Positions 25,759 to 34,612 of a stretch of 64,000 nt of DNA are shown piece by piece. Positions within the stretch are counted from its first letter, which is position 1. Each line of letters starts with the position of its first letter. The translations under genes and the position numbers were made by a program. The stretch covers positions 2,945,501 through 3,009,500 of the forward strand of contig NZ_CAHJXL010000001.1 of NCBI RefSeq assembly GCF_903645315.1. The letters run 5' to 3'. This DNA is from Victivallis sp. Marseille-Q1083. GTDB taxonomy: Bacteria > Verrucomicrobiota > Lentisphaeria > Victivallales > Victivallaceae. The notes beneath the pieces were generated by a model, which was not told the DNA's origin, did no database searches, and worked only from the letters and a program-made list of their open reading frames with translations.

Positions 25759-27135
25759 ATGATGAGATGGTTTCTCGGATTATTGCTGCTGCTGACAATG
25801 ACAAGGGCAGATGCCTGGGACAACGATGATTTCGACCTTTATCCGATCGTCGTTCGGGCCGGCCGGGTCAACCGGCTGACCATTGATTGCAAAGATGCCG
25901 GTCTGCTGCGGGAACCGGAACGGCTGGTGATCGACTATGTGCGCGGTGACGGCATGTTCGATCATCGAACCTATGCCTATTATGACAGCCATCGCGAGAT
26001 TCCGTTTGAAATCATCGATGAAACGACGCTGGCGCTGGAGCTGAATTTCGACGGTGAAATGGAGTATGCTTTTCGCATTTTCCGCCTCGAAGGCGACACG
26101 CGGCAGCCGCGGCAACTGGCGAATTTGAAGGTTTATGCTCTGCGGGAAGACCTCTGGCGGCTGCGTCCCTGGAAAGGGGATGTCCATATGCACAGCCGTT
26201 ATTCCGACGGCAAGGGAGAGCCGGCCGAGGTGGCGGCCTATGCCCGGTGCAAGGGGCTCGATTTCATGGCCCTGAGCGACCATGTGGCCTACCGGCCGTC
26301 GCTGCTGGCGATCGAGGCGATGGCGGCTCTGCCGACCGAATTGCGATGTTATCCGGGCGAGGAGGTGCATGCGCCGCGCAATCCGGTCCATATCGTCAAT
26401 TTTGGCGGCAGCTTCGGCGTCAGCGACTGGTTCCGGGATCATCCGGAGGAGTATCAGGCTGCTTTTCAGGCCAAACTGGCGACGATTCCAGCCGACGACA
26501 ATCAGGTGGCCAGGGAAGACGTCGCTTCCAGTGAAGTGGTTTTCGATCAAATCCGCGCCGGCGGCGGGATAGCGATTTTCAGCCATCCCTATTACCGGAT
26601 GGCCAACCGGGTGTACATCATGGACGATACTGCCGAATGGATACTGAAACGCCGGAATTTCGATGCCGTCGAATTGATCGGCGGTTATGAAAAAAGCGCC
26701 ACCGAGGACAATGCGCTGATGTTGTCGCGTTATCTGCAACTGCTGCGGGACGGCAATCACCTTCCGGTGGTCGGCGCCAGCGATGGCCACACTTACGATC
26801 CGGAGAGTTTCTTCTACTGGTATTATACGATCGTCTTTGCGCCGTCGGTTGATTTTGGCGAGCTGTCCGCCGCCATTCTTGACCATCGTTCGGTTGCGGT
26901 GGAGAATGTCGATGGCCGGGATTTGCGGGTATGGAATGCCGATTTCCGGTTGGCGCGTTACGCCTACTTTCTGCTGCATGAGTATTTCCCAAAACACGAC
27001 GCACTCTGCCGCGAGGAGGGAGAACTGCTGTTGCGGGCGGTCCGGGGCGACGAAACGGCGGTGCCGGAGTTGGACGCACGGCGCTACGCCGTCGCCGAAC
27101 TGATGAAAAAGTACTTTCAGGCCGACGGCAAATGA
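25759..27135 (+). CDS. Exported PHP-domain metal-dependent phosphoesterase-like protein
   Basis: About 458 residues starting at ATG 25759 (MMRWFLGLLLLLTMTRADA, a signal peptide) with AAAGGAAAAG upstream; a longer frame from 25666 is unlikely. Residues about 30-135 are an N-terminal beta domain. The PHP core follows: GDVHMHSRYSDGKGEP (H-x-H and S-D-G), FMALSDHVAY, PGEEVHAP, then FSHPYYRM and GASDGHTY, which are metal-ligand motifs. CehA/McbA-type PHP proteins hydrolyse phosphoesters or related bonds. It sits divergently from cassette D and shares operator-like sites, so it may belong to the same regulon. Confidence 0.85.
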   Translation: MMRWFLGLLLLLTMTRADAWDNDDFDLYPIVVRAGRVNRLTIDCKDAGLLREPERLVIDYVRGDGMFDHRTYAYYDSHREIPFEIIDETTLALELNFDGEMEYAFRIFRLEGDTRQPRQLANLKVYALREDLWRLRPWKGDVHMHSRYSDGKGEPAEVAAYARCKGLDFMALSDHVAYRPSLLAIEAMAALPTELRCYPGEEVHAPRNPVHIVNFGGSFGVSDWFRDHPEEYQAAFQAKLATIPADDNQVAREDVASSEVVFDQIRAGGGIAIFSHPYYRMANRVYIMDDTAEWILKRRNFDAVELIGGYEKSATEDNALMLSRYLQLLRDGNHLPVVGASDGHTYDPESFFYWYYTIVFAPSVDFGELSAAILDHRSVAVENVDGRDLRVWNADFRLARYAYFLLHEYFPKHDALCREEGELLLRAVRGDETAVPELDARRYAVAELMKKYFQADGK

Positions 27136-27141
27136 GCGGAT

Positions 27142-27855
27142 TTAAAAGACGCCCAGCCGGCCGAGCAGCACCGGCAGCGCCACTTCGGTGCGGAGGATGC
27201 GCGCGCCGAGCCGCACGGGCCGGCAGCCGGCGGCGGTGAGCCGGTCGACTTCGTAATCGGTGAAACCGCCTTCCGGGCCCAGGACCAGCGAAACCGGGCC
27301 TTCGAGTCCGCCCGGACAGCGGTTGTCGGTATAGGGATGGGCGACCAGTGCCGTCGTTCCGGCCAGGATGGCCGGCAGGGCATCCTCAACGAACGGTTTG
27401 AAGGAGCGGTGAAACGCGATGGCCGGCGTGAGCGTATCGCCGGATTGTTCGAGCGCCGCCAGAATTTCATCGGAGAGCGCCTCCGGCTGGAGCCGCGGGC
27501 TGGACCAGTAACTTTTTTCCACCTTGAAGCAGTGGATGAAATGAAATTCTTTGACGCCGATGGTAATGCCGGCATGGAGAACTTTTTTGAGCGTCTGGGG
27601 CCGGGGCAGGGCGATGACCAGCTTGCATGCCGGCGGTGCCGGCGGCGGCGAATTCAGCGTCACCGCCAGCTCCGCGGCTTCCGCCGAACAGCGGAGCAGT
27701 TCGCCGCAGCCGCGCCGGCCGTTGAGCAAACCGACTTTGCAGCATTTGCCGGGCGTAGCGCGCAGGACGTCGCGCAGGTGCTCCAGCCGGCGCCCGGTCA
27801 GGCGCGCCAGGCCGGGGCCGATGAAATCTTCCGTTTGCAGAATGATTAAGTTCAC
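27142..27855 (-). CDS. rsmE: 16S rRNA (uracil1498-N3)-methyltransferase
   Basis: 237 residues, normal for RsmE, which methylates U1498 of 16S rRNA with S-adenosylmethionine. The SPOUT C-terminal knot is visible in SLVLGPEGGFTDYEVDRL and the final VRLGARILRTEVALPVLL. The N-terminal PUA-like domain includes RLTGRRLEHLRDVLR. It ends 6 bp from the convergent PHP gene stop and is divergent from acpS. Confidence 0.93.
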   Translation of the reverse strand: MNLIILQTEDFIGPGLARLTGRRLEHLRDVLRATPGKCCKVGLLNGRRGCGELLRCSAEAAELAVTLNSPPPAPPACKLVIALPRPQTLKKVLHAGITIGVKEFHFIHCFKVEKSYWSSPRLQPEALSDEILAALEQSGDTLTPAIAFHRSFKPFVEDALPAILAGTTALVAHPYTDNRCPGGLEGPVSLVLGPEGGFTDYEVDRLTAAGCRPVRLGARILRTEVALPVLLGRLGVF

Positions 27856-27904
27856 CGGATGATCCGCCGTAAATTTCTTTCGTAAATTGTTTTTTCGAAG
27901 CTAT

Positions 27905-27932
27905 AGTATACCGGAAAAGTTTGAAAAAGCAA
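27905..27932 (-). promoter_or_regulatory. Promoter for rsmE
   Basis: Minus strand: TTGCTT (27932-27927), 16-bp spacer, TATACT (27910-27905). The plus strand carries TATAGT at 27902-27907, which may serve acpS, so the two promoters would overlap. Confidence 0.55.
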
Positions 27933-27954
27933 CAGATCGGATGAGGAAACTGCA

Positions 27955-28344
27955 ATGATTATCGGGCTGGGGACGGATATCGTGGAAATCGAGCGGGTGC
28001 GGAAATTGTTGAACGGTTCCATCGGCGAAGCGTTCCTGGAGCGGGTTTATTCCGCCGGCGAGCTGGCGGCCGGCCGGGAACGCGGCAGTGGCGGTTACGA
28101 ATATTACGCCGGCCGCTGGGCGGCCAAGGAGGCGTTGTCCAAGGCGCTGGGATGCGGCATCGGCGAAAACTGTCATTGGCAGGACATTGAAATCGGCAAC
28201 GACGCCATCGGCCGGCCGTTGGTGACGCTGGGCGGGGCGGCGGCGGAAACCTTGTATCGCCTGCATCCGAACGCCACGGTTCACCTGAGCATTTCCCACG
28301 AGCGCCGCTATGCGACGGCGATGGTGATCATCGAGGCAAATTGA
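27955..28344 (+). CDS. acpS: Holo-[acyl-carrier-protein] synthase
   Basis: 129 residues, the usual AcpS length. It transfers 4'-phosphopantetheine from CoA to acyl carrier protein. The Mg-binding start IIGLGTDIVEIERVRKLL and the second motif GRWAAKEALSKALG (Glu and Lys) are clear, as is LSISHERRYATAMVI at the C terminus. AGGA lies 10 nt before the ATG. Convergent with the ABC transporter, 4 bp apart. Confidence 0.94.
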   Translation: MIIGLGTDIVEIERVRKLLNGSIGEAFLERVYSAGELAAGRERGSGGYEYYAGRWAAKEALSKALGCGIGENCHWQDIEIGNDAIGRPLVTLGGAAAETLYRLHPNATVHLSISHERRYATAMVIIEAN

Positions 28345-28348
28345 ACGG

Positions 28349-30196
28349 TTATTGCTCCAGTTCTTTGCCGATGGCGGCCGCTTCCTGCGCCGAAATCTCA
28401 TGCGACTGCAAAAGATTCATCCGGTAATAAATGCCCTGTCGCGCCAGCAGCTCCTCATGGCTGCCGATTTCGGCGATTTCACCATGCTGCAGTACGACGA
28501 TGCGGTTGGCGTTGCGGATCGTCGACAGCCGGTGCGCGACGATGAAGGTGGTCCGGCCTTTGATCAGGCGGTCCAGCGCTTCCTGGATCAATGCTTCCGA
28601 TTCGACGTCCAGTGCGGAGGTCGCTTCGTCCAGCAGCAGGACGCGCGGATTGCGGAGCAGGGCGCGGGCGATGGCGATCCGCTGCTTCTGGCCGCCGGAG
28701 AGCCGGGCGCCGTTCTCTTTGACCCGGGTGTTCAGTCCTTCCGGCAGCGAACCGATGAACTCGGCCAGATTGGCGCTGCTGACGGCCTGTTCGAGGGCTT
28801 CCTCGGTGACGTTGGAGGCGCCGTAGACGATGTTGTCGCGGATTGTGCCGTCGAACAGCAAGGTTTCCTGGCTGACCACCGAGAGGAAGCGCCGGTAGCT
28901 GCGCAGGTCGATGTCGTTCATATTGTGGCTGTCGACCAGAATTCGTCCGGCGGTGGGGCGGATGAAACCGATCAGCAATTGCATGATCGTCGATTTGCCC
29001 GAGCCGGAAGGGCCGACCAGCGCGATGGTTTCTCCGGGCTTGATCTGCAAACTGAAATCGCGGATCGCATAGGATGCGTCGTTTTCGTAACTGAAAGTGA
29101 CATGGTCGAATTCATAATAGCCGTCCAATTGGTGAACCGCCGGTTTGCCGGCGTTCATTTCAAGGTCCGGACATTCCAGCACCTCGCCGATCGAACGGAC
29201 CGATTCCAATCCTTTGCTGATGGCCGGGATGGTGTTCAATAACTGCATGACCGATCCGGTGATGGAGCCGAAGTAAGTGGACAATAACACGATGTCGCCG
29301 ACTTCGATCTGAATGACGCCGCCGCGCCGCAGCATGACGGCGGCGAACAGGGTGATCATGTTGAACAGCATGAAGGTCACCCAGTTCACCGAGTTGAAGA
29401 TGGCGTTGAGAAAGTCGAGCCGCAGGCCGCGTATTTTCACCTCTTCCAGCTTGGCATTGACCCGGTTGAGTTCGTCGTCCTCGATGTTGTGCGCCCGGGT
29501 GATCTGGATCATCCGGAGCATTTCGATCACTTTGCCGGACATCGATTCGACGCTGAGGCGGAACTCCTGGTTGTAGCGCTGCATACGGCGGTTCATCACT
29601 TTGCAGATCAGCACCGCCAGCGGCACGGTGGCCAGGTAAAAGATGATGAAAAGCGGCGCCCGGCAGGCGGTGACCGTCAGCGCCACGGCGAATGTGATGA
29701 GGATTTGCGGCAGGCTTTCGACCAGCATCCTGGTCAGCATTTCGATATTTTCGACGTCGCGCAGCACTTTGGTCTGCAGCACGCCGAGCTTGTTGTTGGT
29801 GTGATAGGGGATGGACAGGTGCTGCAGCCGGGTGCACAGCGAGGTCCGCAGATTCATTTCGACTTTGCGCGTCACCTTGCTCAACACCCGGACGAACCAG
29901 ACGTGGGTCGGGACGTTCTGGACGATGGCGGCGGCGCCGACCAGGAAATTCAACAAAATCAGCCAATCGGCATTCGGCGCTTCGGAATCCCATAAATTGA
30001 TGATGTTGGCGGTGACGATCGGCATGATCCAGACCGGCGCCGCCTTCAGAACGTACAGCAGTCCGGCGTAAATCAGCCGGCCGATGTCTTCCCGGTAGAA
30101 TTTGATGTAGTTGCGGAAAATCTTATCCTTGCTGTATTCCAGATGCAGCAGTTCGGGGGAGAACTTTTTCGGGGACTTGTTTTCCTTGGACTCCAT
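28349..30196 (-). CDS. ABC exporter, MsbA-like (fused membrane and ATPase domains)
   Basis: 615 residues: an N-terminal membrane domain with about six transmembrane segments (about 35-340) and a C-terminal ATPase. Walker A GPSGSGKST, signature LSGGQKQR, Walker B VLLLDEATS and the H-loop IVAHRLSTIR are all intact. Such half-transporters act as homodimers. It is the last gene after waaA and thiC, so a lipid A/lipooligosaccharide flippase role is plausible; multidrug or peptide export cannot be excluded from sequence alone. Confidence 0.88.
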   Translation of the reverse strand: MESKENKSPKKFSPELLHLEYSKDKIFRNYIKFYREDIGRLIYAGLLYVLKAAPVWIMPIVTANIINLWDSEAPNADWLILLNFLVGAAAIVQNVPTHVWFVRVLSKVTRKVEMNLRTSLCTRLQHLSIPYHTNNKLGVLQTKVLRDVENIEMLTRMLVESLPQILITFAVALTVTACRAPLFIIFYLATVPLAVLICKVMNRRMQRYNQEFRLSVESMSGKVIEMLRMIQITRAHNIEDDELNRVNAKLEEVKIRGLRLDFLNAIFNSVNWVTFMLFNMITLFAAVMLRRGGVIQIEVGDIVLLSTYFGSITGSVMQLLNTIPAISKGLESVRSIGEVLECPDLEMNAGKPAVHQLDGYYEFDHVTFSYENDASYAIRDFSLQIKPGETIALVGPSGSGKSTIMQLLIGFIRPTAGRILVDSHNMNDIDLRSYRRFLSVVSQETLLFDGTIRDNIVYGASNVTEEALEQAVSSANLAEFIGSLPEGLNTRVKENGARLSGGQKQRIAIARALLRNPRVLLLDEATSALDVESEALIQEALDRLIKGRTTFIVAHRLSTIRNANRIVVLQHGEIAEIGSHEELLARQGIYYRMNLLQSHEISAQEAAAIGKELEQ

Positions 30197-30247
30197 GAGC
30201 GAATCTCCCAGAATGGTTGAGCATTTGAAAACGGGAAACCGGACCCG

Positions 30248-31549
30248 TCAATCCAGTTCCCGGCTGATGCGCATCGAACAGAAATCCGGGCCGCACATCG
30301 TGCAGAACCGGTCGTCGCCGTGCGGTTTGCCGCCCGCCTGGCTGCTTTCCTCGATGGCCTCCCGGCGCAATTCCCGCGCCCGGTCCGGATCGAGCGCCAG
30401 CTCGAATTGTTTTTCCCAATCGAAATCGGCGCGCGCCTGGCTGATGGCGTCGTCGCGTTTGCGGGCGAACGGCCGTTTGCGGGCGATATCGGCGGCATGG
30501 GCGGCGATCTTGTAGGCGATGACGCCGTTGCGGACATCTTCGGCGTTCGGCAGGCCGAGGTGTTCCTTCGGCGTGACATAGCAGAGCATCGCCGCCCCGT
30601 AATAAGCGCCGAGCGTGCCGCCGATGGCGCTGGTGATGTGATCGTAACCGGGCGCGCAGTCGATGACCACCGGGCCGAGGATATAAAACGGCGCATCGTC
30701 GCAGAGCTGCTGCTCTTTTTTCATGTTCATTTCGATTTCGTCGAGCGGAATGTGGCCGGGCCCCTCGACCATCGCCTGCACGTCGGCGGCGCGGCAGCGG
30801 CGCACCAGGTCGCCGAGCACCTTCAGTTCGGCGAATTGCGCCTCGTCGCTGGCGTCGGCCAAGCAGCCGGGCCGCATGCCGTCGCCGAGCGACAAAGTGA
30901 CGTCATACGCCGCGCAGATTTCCAGAATGCGGTCGAACAACGTGTAGAACGGATTTTCGCAGTGATTTTTCTGCATCCACCGGGCCAGGATCGAGCCGCC
31001 GCGGCTGACGATGCGCAGCAGCCGTTTTCTGGCCAGCGGAATGTGGTCGTACAGCAACCCCGGATGAATGGTCATGTAATCGACGCCCTGTTCCGCCTGG
31101 TCCTGGATGACTTCGAGGATCAGCTCCCCGGTCAGCTTGTCGGCGCTCTTGGCGCGGGCCAGCGCCTCGTAAACCGGCACCGTGCCGATCGGGGCCGGAC
31201 TGTTCTCGACGATCAATTTGCGGATTTGGACGATATTGGCGCCGGTACTCAGGTCCATGACCGTGTCGGCGCCGTATTTCAGCGCGGCGCGCAGCTTGGC
31301 CAGCTCCTGCTGCGGGCAGCTCGACAATGTCGAATTGCCGATGTTGGCGTTGATTTTGGTCGTCAATTGCCGGCCGATGCCGATCGGTTGAAGGGCGTGG
31401 TGATGGATGTTGGCCGGAATGACGATGGTTCCGGCGGCGACGCCGGCGCGGATGAATTCCGGTTCCAGGTATTCTTTGGCGGCGACGGCGGCGATTGCCG
31501 GCGTGATTTCGCCGGCTTTGGCGCGACTCATTTGGGTATTTATTTTCAA
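30248..31549 (-). CDS. thiC: Phosphomethylpyrimidine synthase
   Basis: 433 residues. ThiC is the radical SAM enzyme that rearranges aminoimidazole ribotide into the thiamine pyrimidine. Motifs: [32 protein letters not shown], and the C-terminal [4Fe-4S] ligands CTMCGPDFC. The start is a TTG overlapping the waaA stop (31546-31549), set by a strong GGAGG 7 nt upstream inside waaA; the next ATG (31531) has no ribosome site. I see no room for a TPP riboswitch, which often precedes thiC. Its position between two envelope genes is unusual. Confidence 0.94.
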   Translation of the reverse strand: MKINTQMSRAKAGEITPAIAAVAAKEYLEPEFIRAGVAAGTIVIPANIHHHALQPIGIGRQLTTKINANIGNSTLSSCPQQELAKLRAALKYGADTVMDLSTGANIVQIRKLIVENSPAPIGTVPVYEALARAKSADKLTGELILEVIQDQAEQGVDYMTIHPGLLYDHIPLARKRLLRIVSRGGSILARWMQKNHCENPFYTLFDRILEICAAYDVTLSLGDGMRPGCLADASDEAQFAELKVLGDLVRRCRAADVQAMVEGPGHIPLDEIEMNMKKEQQLCDDAPFYILGPVVIDCAPGYDHITSAIGGTLGAYYGAAMLCYVTPKEHLGLPNAEDVRNGVIAYKIAAHAADIARKRPFARKRDDAISQARADFDWEKQFELALDPDRARELRREAIEESSQAGGKPHGDDRFCTMCGPDFCSMRISRELD

Positions 31550-32829
31550 AGCGTTTCCTCCAGTAGCTTGATCACTTTGGCGGTGGCGCCGGCGTGCCGG
31601 GCGACGGCCGCATAGGCGCGTTCGCCGAGTTGACGGCGTTGAGCCGCGTCGGCGAACAGTTGGGTCAGGACCGGCTGCAGCCGGTCGTCGTTTTCGACCA
31701 GGCGGACGGCATCCGCTTCGGTCAGAATCTGCAGGATAAAACGGAAATTGCGCAGAACGCTGCCGGTGACGATCGGTTTGGCCAGCAGGGCCGGTTCGAT
31801 GAGGTTATGGCCTTCGTCCTGCCCGGCCAGGCTTTTGCCCATGACCACGACGTCGGCGGCGGCCATCAGTTTCAGCATTTCGCCGGTGGTGTCCGCCAGC
31901 AGGCAATCGACCGGTTCGGCCGCCGCGGCTTCCCGGCTGCGGCGGGCGAACTTGAGCGACTGCTTCTGCAGCATGGCGGCGATTTCACTGCCGCGCTCGG
32001 CATGGCGCGGCACCAGCACCAGGCGCAACGGCGGGAAGGCCGGCTGTAAATTCCGGAACACCGAGGCGATCAACTCCTCTTCGCCCGGATGGGTGCTGGC
32101 GCCGAGCAGGATCAGATGGGGACCCGGACCGAAATACCGATTCAGGTCGACCGGCTGCAGATCGGCCGGCACCGGCTGGTCGAATTTTAAATTGCCGACC
32201 GGAACGACTGCCGCCGCCGGCGAAACGTGCCGGAAGCGTTCGGCGTCCGCTTCGCTCTGTGTCGCGATCAGGTCGAACTCTTCCAGCAGCGGCCGGAAAA
32301 ATTTCCGGAACCGGTAATAACCCCGGGAAGAGCGGTCGGACATCCGGGCGTTGACCAGCGCCAGCGAACAGCCGACCCGCTTCGCTTCATAGATCAGCGC
32401 CGGCCAGATTTCGGTTTCCAGAATGACCAGCAGCGACGGCTGGACGAGCGTCATCGTCCGGCGGACGAACGGGAAGAAATCGATTGGACAGAAGATGACT
32501 TCGACCCCTTCCGGCGCTTTGCTGCGGGCCAGCGCCTGGCCGGTCGTCGTCGTCGTGGACAGGACGAATTTGTGATCGGGGTAAGTCGCCTGGTAATGTT
32601 TCAGCAGTGCCAGGGCGATGACCGTTTCGCCGACGCTGACCGAATGCAGCCAGATGGCGCCGCGGCCGGACGCCAGCCGGGCCCGGCGCTCGGGAGAAAA
32701 ATGGCCGAAACGTTCGGCGAAGGTCGTTTTCCAGCCGGGCCGCCGCCATAATTTATAGAGCAGGCCGGGCAGAAACAACAGAAAGCCGATCGGAAACAGG
32801 ATATGATAAATCAACAACATGAAACGCAT
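31546..32829 (-). CDS. waaA: 3-deoxy-D-manno-octulosonic acid (Kdo) transferase
   Basis: About 427 residues. The N-terminal membrane anchor ([20 protein letters not shown]) is followed by the GT30 motifs: [10 protein letters not shown] with the catalytic Glu, [28 protein letters not shown] and [16 protein letters not shown]. It adds Kdo to lipid A precursor at the inner membrane, indicating lipopolysaccharide. The ATG at 32829 has AAGAGATG upstream; the in-frame ATG at 32847 would leave almost no leader after the promoter at 32864-32891. Confidence 0.92.
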   Translation of the reverse strand: MRFMLLIYHILFPIGFLLFLPGLLYKLWRRPGWKTTFAERFGHFSPERRARLASGRGAIWLHSVSVGETVIALALLKHYQATYPDHKFVLSTTTTTGQALARSKAPEGVEVIFCPIDFFPFVRRTMTLVQPSLLVILETEIWPALIYEAKRVGCSLALVNARMSDRSSRGYYRFRKFFRPLLEEFDLIATQSEADAERFRHVSPAAAVVPVGNLKFDQPVPADLQPVDLNRYFGPGPHLILLGASTHPGEEELIASVFRNLQPAFPPLRLVLVPRHAERGSEIAAMLQKQSLKFARRSREAAAAEPVDCLLADTTGEMLKLMAAADVVVMGKSLAGQDEGHNLIEPALLAKPIVTGSVLRNFRFILQILTEADAVRLVENDDRLQPVLTQLFADAAQRRQLGERAYAAVARHAGATAKVIKLLEETL

Positions 32830-32863
32830 ATTTTCATCTCTTAACATAAAAACGGTTTCAGGG

Positions 32864-32891
32864 AATATACCGCTTCCGGCCGGGTTTTCAA
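32864..32891 (-). promoter_or_regulatory. Promoter for waaA-thiC-ABC exporter
   Basis: Minus strand: TTGAAA (32891-32886), 16-bp spacer, TATATT (32869-32864). Confidence 0.6.
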
Positions 32892-32916
32892 TTGTGTTGC
32901 GCCAGAAAGCGGCGAT

Positions 32917-32937
32917 TTCCGGGCGGAATGCCCGGAA
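32917..32937 (-). terminator. Hairpin downstream of the zinc-ribbon gene
   Basis: TTCCGGGC (32917-32924) pairs with GCCCGGAA (32930-32937), 5-nt loop. It lies 85 nt after the stop at 33023 and upstream of the waaA promoter. No T-run. Confidence 0.4.
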
Positions 32938-33022
32938 CCCGCTGCACCGGAGTTTGGAGCCGGCGAAATGTTCCGGCGCGGCCGGTCAAGACGCGGTTCC
33001 GGCGGTGCACCTCCGGTTCCGT

Positions 33023-34072
33023 TCAGAATTCGTCGTTCCTGCCGCTCCTGGCCGCCAGTTGGTAGGCTGAAATGAGCGCCAATGCGGCCCAGAGCAGGTC
33101 ATGGGCGCTGAAAAAAATTTTGAAAATTTCCAACCGGTCCGACAACGTATAGGAGGCCAGCCGCATCGCCGTGTCATCCCGGGCGGCCCGGCTGCGTAAT
33201 TCGTCCAGATCTGACGGCTGCAGGGCGATGACCTGCTCCCACTGTTCGTCGTACAAGGTTTGGTATTGCTGAATATATTCGGATAGCTGCCGGTATTCTT
33301 CTTCACTCAGGTCGTCCGCCCGCGCCTGGAAGGCATCGATTTCCTCCTTCGTCAATGACGGAGTATATTCGCCATCGGTGATTTTCTGGCCGATCAGATA
33401 GAAAACCAGCGGCTGAGTCTGCTGAAATTGCCGGTACTCATCACGCTGCTCGTCCGTCCAGTTCGCCATCCGGTTGGCTGCTTCATCGAAATTGGCGGCG
33501 GTCTGTCTCTTCGCCTCCTGCTCCGCCTGTTGATACATCGCCCAATCGGCATCAATTCCTTCGGCTTTCAACTGATTCAATTTCTGGTCTGGATCGGGCA
33601 GTTCCCCGGCTTTGACCAGCTCATTGGCCAGCAGCGCCGGCAGGGTATCGTCTTTCACAAAATAGCGGGTTTGCATCTCTTCGCGGACAGAGGCCCGGAT
33701 CTGGTATTCCACCGTCAGGATTTTGCCGACGGCCAAACCGGCCAGCGCCAGCAGAATTGCCACCATTCCGGTCCGCAAACTGCGCTCCGGGGTCAGTTTC
33801 CGGACCGCAAAACCGGTGGCAACGCCGATGGCGATGGCCAGCCAACTGCTTTCGACGTTGCTGACGACGACGATGGCCGCCCAGATCATACCGCAGATCA
33901 GCGAGATGGCGAGGCCGATTGCCACGGCCAGGCCGAACCGGCCGGCCGTCTTCAGGGCAGTTCCACTGTCTTTCAGATTCAGAAGAGTGCCGCAGTTGCG
34001 GCAGACGCGGGCATCCGGCGCCAGCGGGAAACCGCACTGCGGACATTGGGGCTCGTCATTTCGATGAATCAT
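33023..34072 (-). CDS. Zinc-ribbon membrane protein of unknown function
   Basis: 349 residues. An N-terminal zinc ribbon (CPQCGFPLAPDARVCRNCG, four Cys) is followed by two or three membrane segments (about 45-115: FGLAVAIGLAISLICGMIWA, GMVAILLALAGLAVGKIL). A charged, helix-rich region (about 125-310, Glu/Gln-rich) and a final hydrophobic segment (LLWAALALISAYQLA) complete it. No family recognised; such zinc-ribbon proteins are often membrane scaffolds. Own promoter 200 bp upstream. Confidence 0.75.
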   Translation of the reverse strand: MIHRNDEPQCPQCGFPLAPDARVCRNCGTLLNLKDSGTALKTAGRFGLAVAIGLAISLICGMIWAAIVVVSNVESSWLAIAIGVATGFAVRKLTPERSLRTGMVAILLALAGLAVGKILTVEYQIRASVREEMQTRYFVKDDTLPALLANELVKAGELPDPDQKLNQLKAEGIDADWAMYQQAEQEAKRQTAANFDEAANRMANWTDEQRDEYRQFQQTQPLVFYLIGQKITDGEYTPSLTKEEIDAFQARADDLSEEEYRQLSEYIQQYQTLYDEQWEQVIALQPSDLDELRSRAARDDTAMRLASYTLSDRLEIFKIFFSAHDLLWAALALISAYQLAARSGRNDEF

Positions 34073-34276
34073 GAAATACTCCTCGTTATTTGTAAACTGG
34101 CCGGAATACGGCTGAAATATTGAAGACGGTCATCGGCGGAGCGGCGCCGTCCAATTCGCCGCCGCAAGCGTTCCGGCGGGCCAGCGGGGGGATGACCGTG
34201 GCAGCCGTGTCCGGCAGTTGTTTCAGTAAATGTTTCAAAATCGTTCTTTTGCCTGATTCTGCGGTTTTCGACTGAG

Positions 34277-34305
34277 AATATAGGGTTCCGGCGAAGAATA
34301 GTCAA
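34277..34305 (-). promoter_or_regulatory. Promoter for the zinc-ribbon gene
   Basis: Minus strand: TTGACT (34305-34300), 17-bp spacer, TATATT (34282-34277). Confidence 0.65.
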
Positions 34306-34411
34306 GTCCATTGTCCGAAATCGGAAAAAAGTTAGGCCGGCATTAAGAAAATGTTGAATTGTACCAGTGCTGCATGTCTTTTAATTGACGGCGAAAAATA
34401 CGCTGGCAATG

Positions 34412-34590
34412 ATCTGTAAAAGAATTGTGTATCATTTGTAATAAATCTGTATTCATTTTGTGTAGCAATCTGTATAAGTTTATCATTTATAGCTAGTTGT
34501 TGAATAAAAAAATCGTTTTATTTTCGCTTTTCCCTTATACAGATATTGACATTGTAATGAAAATTTGCTATACTATCCCTTGTAACAGAT
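34412..34590. promoter_or_regulatory. Cluster of ATCTGTATAAG-like operator sites
   Basis: Sites: ATCTGTAAAAG (34412-34422), ATCTGTATTC (34445-34454), ATCTGTATAAG (34468-34478), its exact complement CTTATACAGAT (34534-34544) just before the -35, and CTTGTAACAGAT (34579-34590) just after the -10. Sites bracketing the promoter suggest autorepression by the product of 34613-35827. Confidence 0.55.
34546..34574 (+). promoter_or_regulatory. Consensus promoter for cassette E
   Basis: TTGACA (34546-34551), 17-bp spacer ending TTGC, TATACT (34569-34574), with operator-like repeats on both sides. Confidence 0.85.
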
Positions 34591-34612
34591 ATAGCACATA
34601 GGATATACAATC

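Larger units (their letters stand above)
34073..34612. other. Divergent AT-rich control region upstream of cassette E
   Basis: 540 bp. It contains a minus promoter (34277-34305) and about 200 nt of GC-rich leader for the zinc-ribbon gene. The plus half is AT-rich, with repeated ATCTGTA sites (34412-34590) and a consensus promoter (34546-34574). I see no coding sequence. Confidence 0.6.

Noticed and set aside
31549-32829. Possible TPP riboswitch before thiC
   Set aside because: The thiC start is inside the waaA stop codon region, so no non-coding leader exists there.
34069-34311. 80-codon minus-strand frame upstream of the zinc-ribbon gene
   Set aside because: Starts at the promoter, basic low-complexity translation, no ribosome site; treated as untranslated leader.
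34412-34590. Repeats resembling a CRISPR array
   Set aside because: Only five short degenerate repeats, irregular spacing and mixed orientation around a promoter; they fit operators, not CRISPR.
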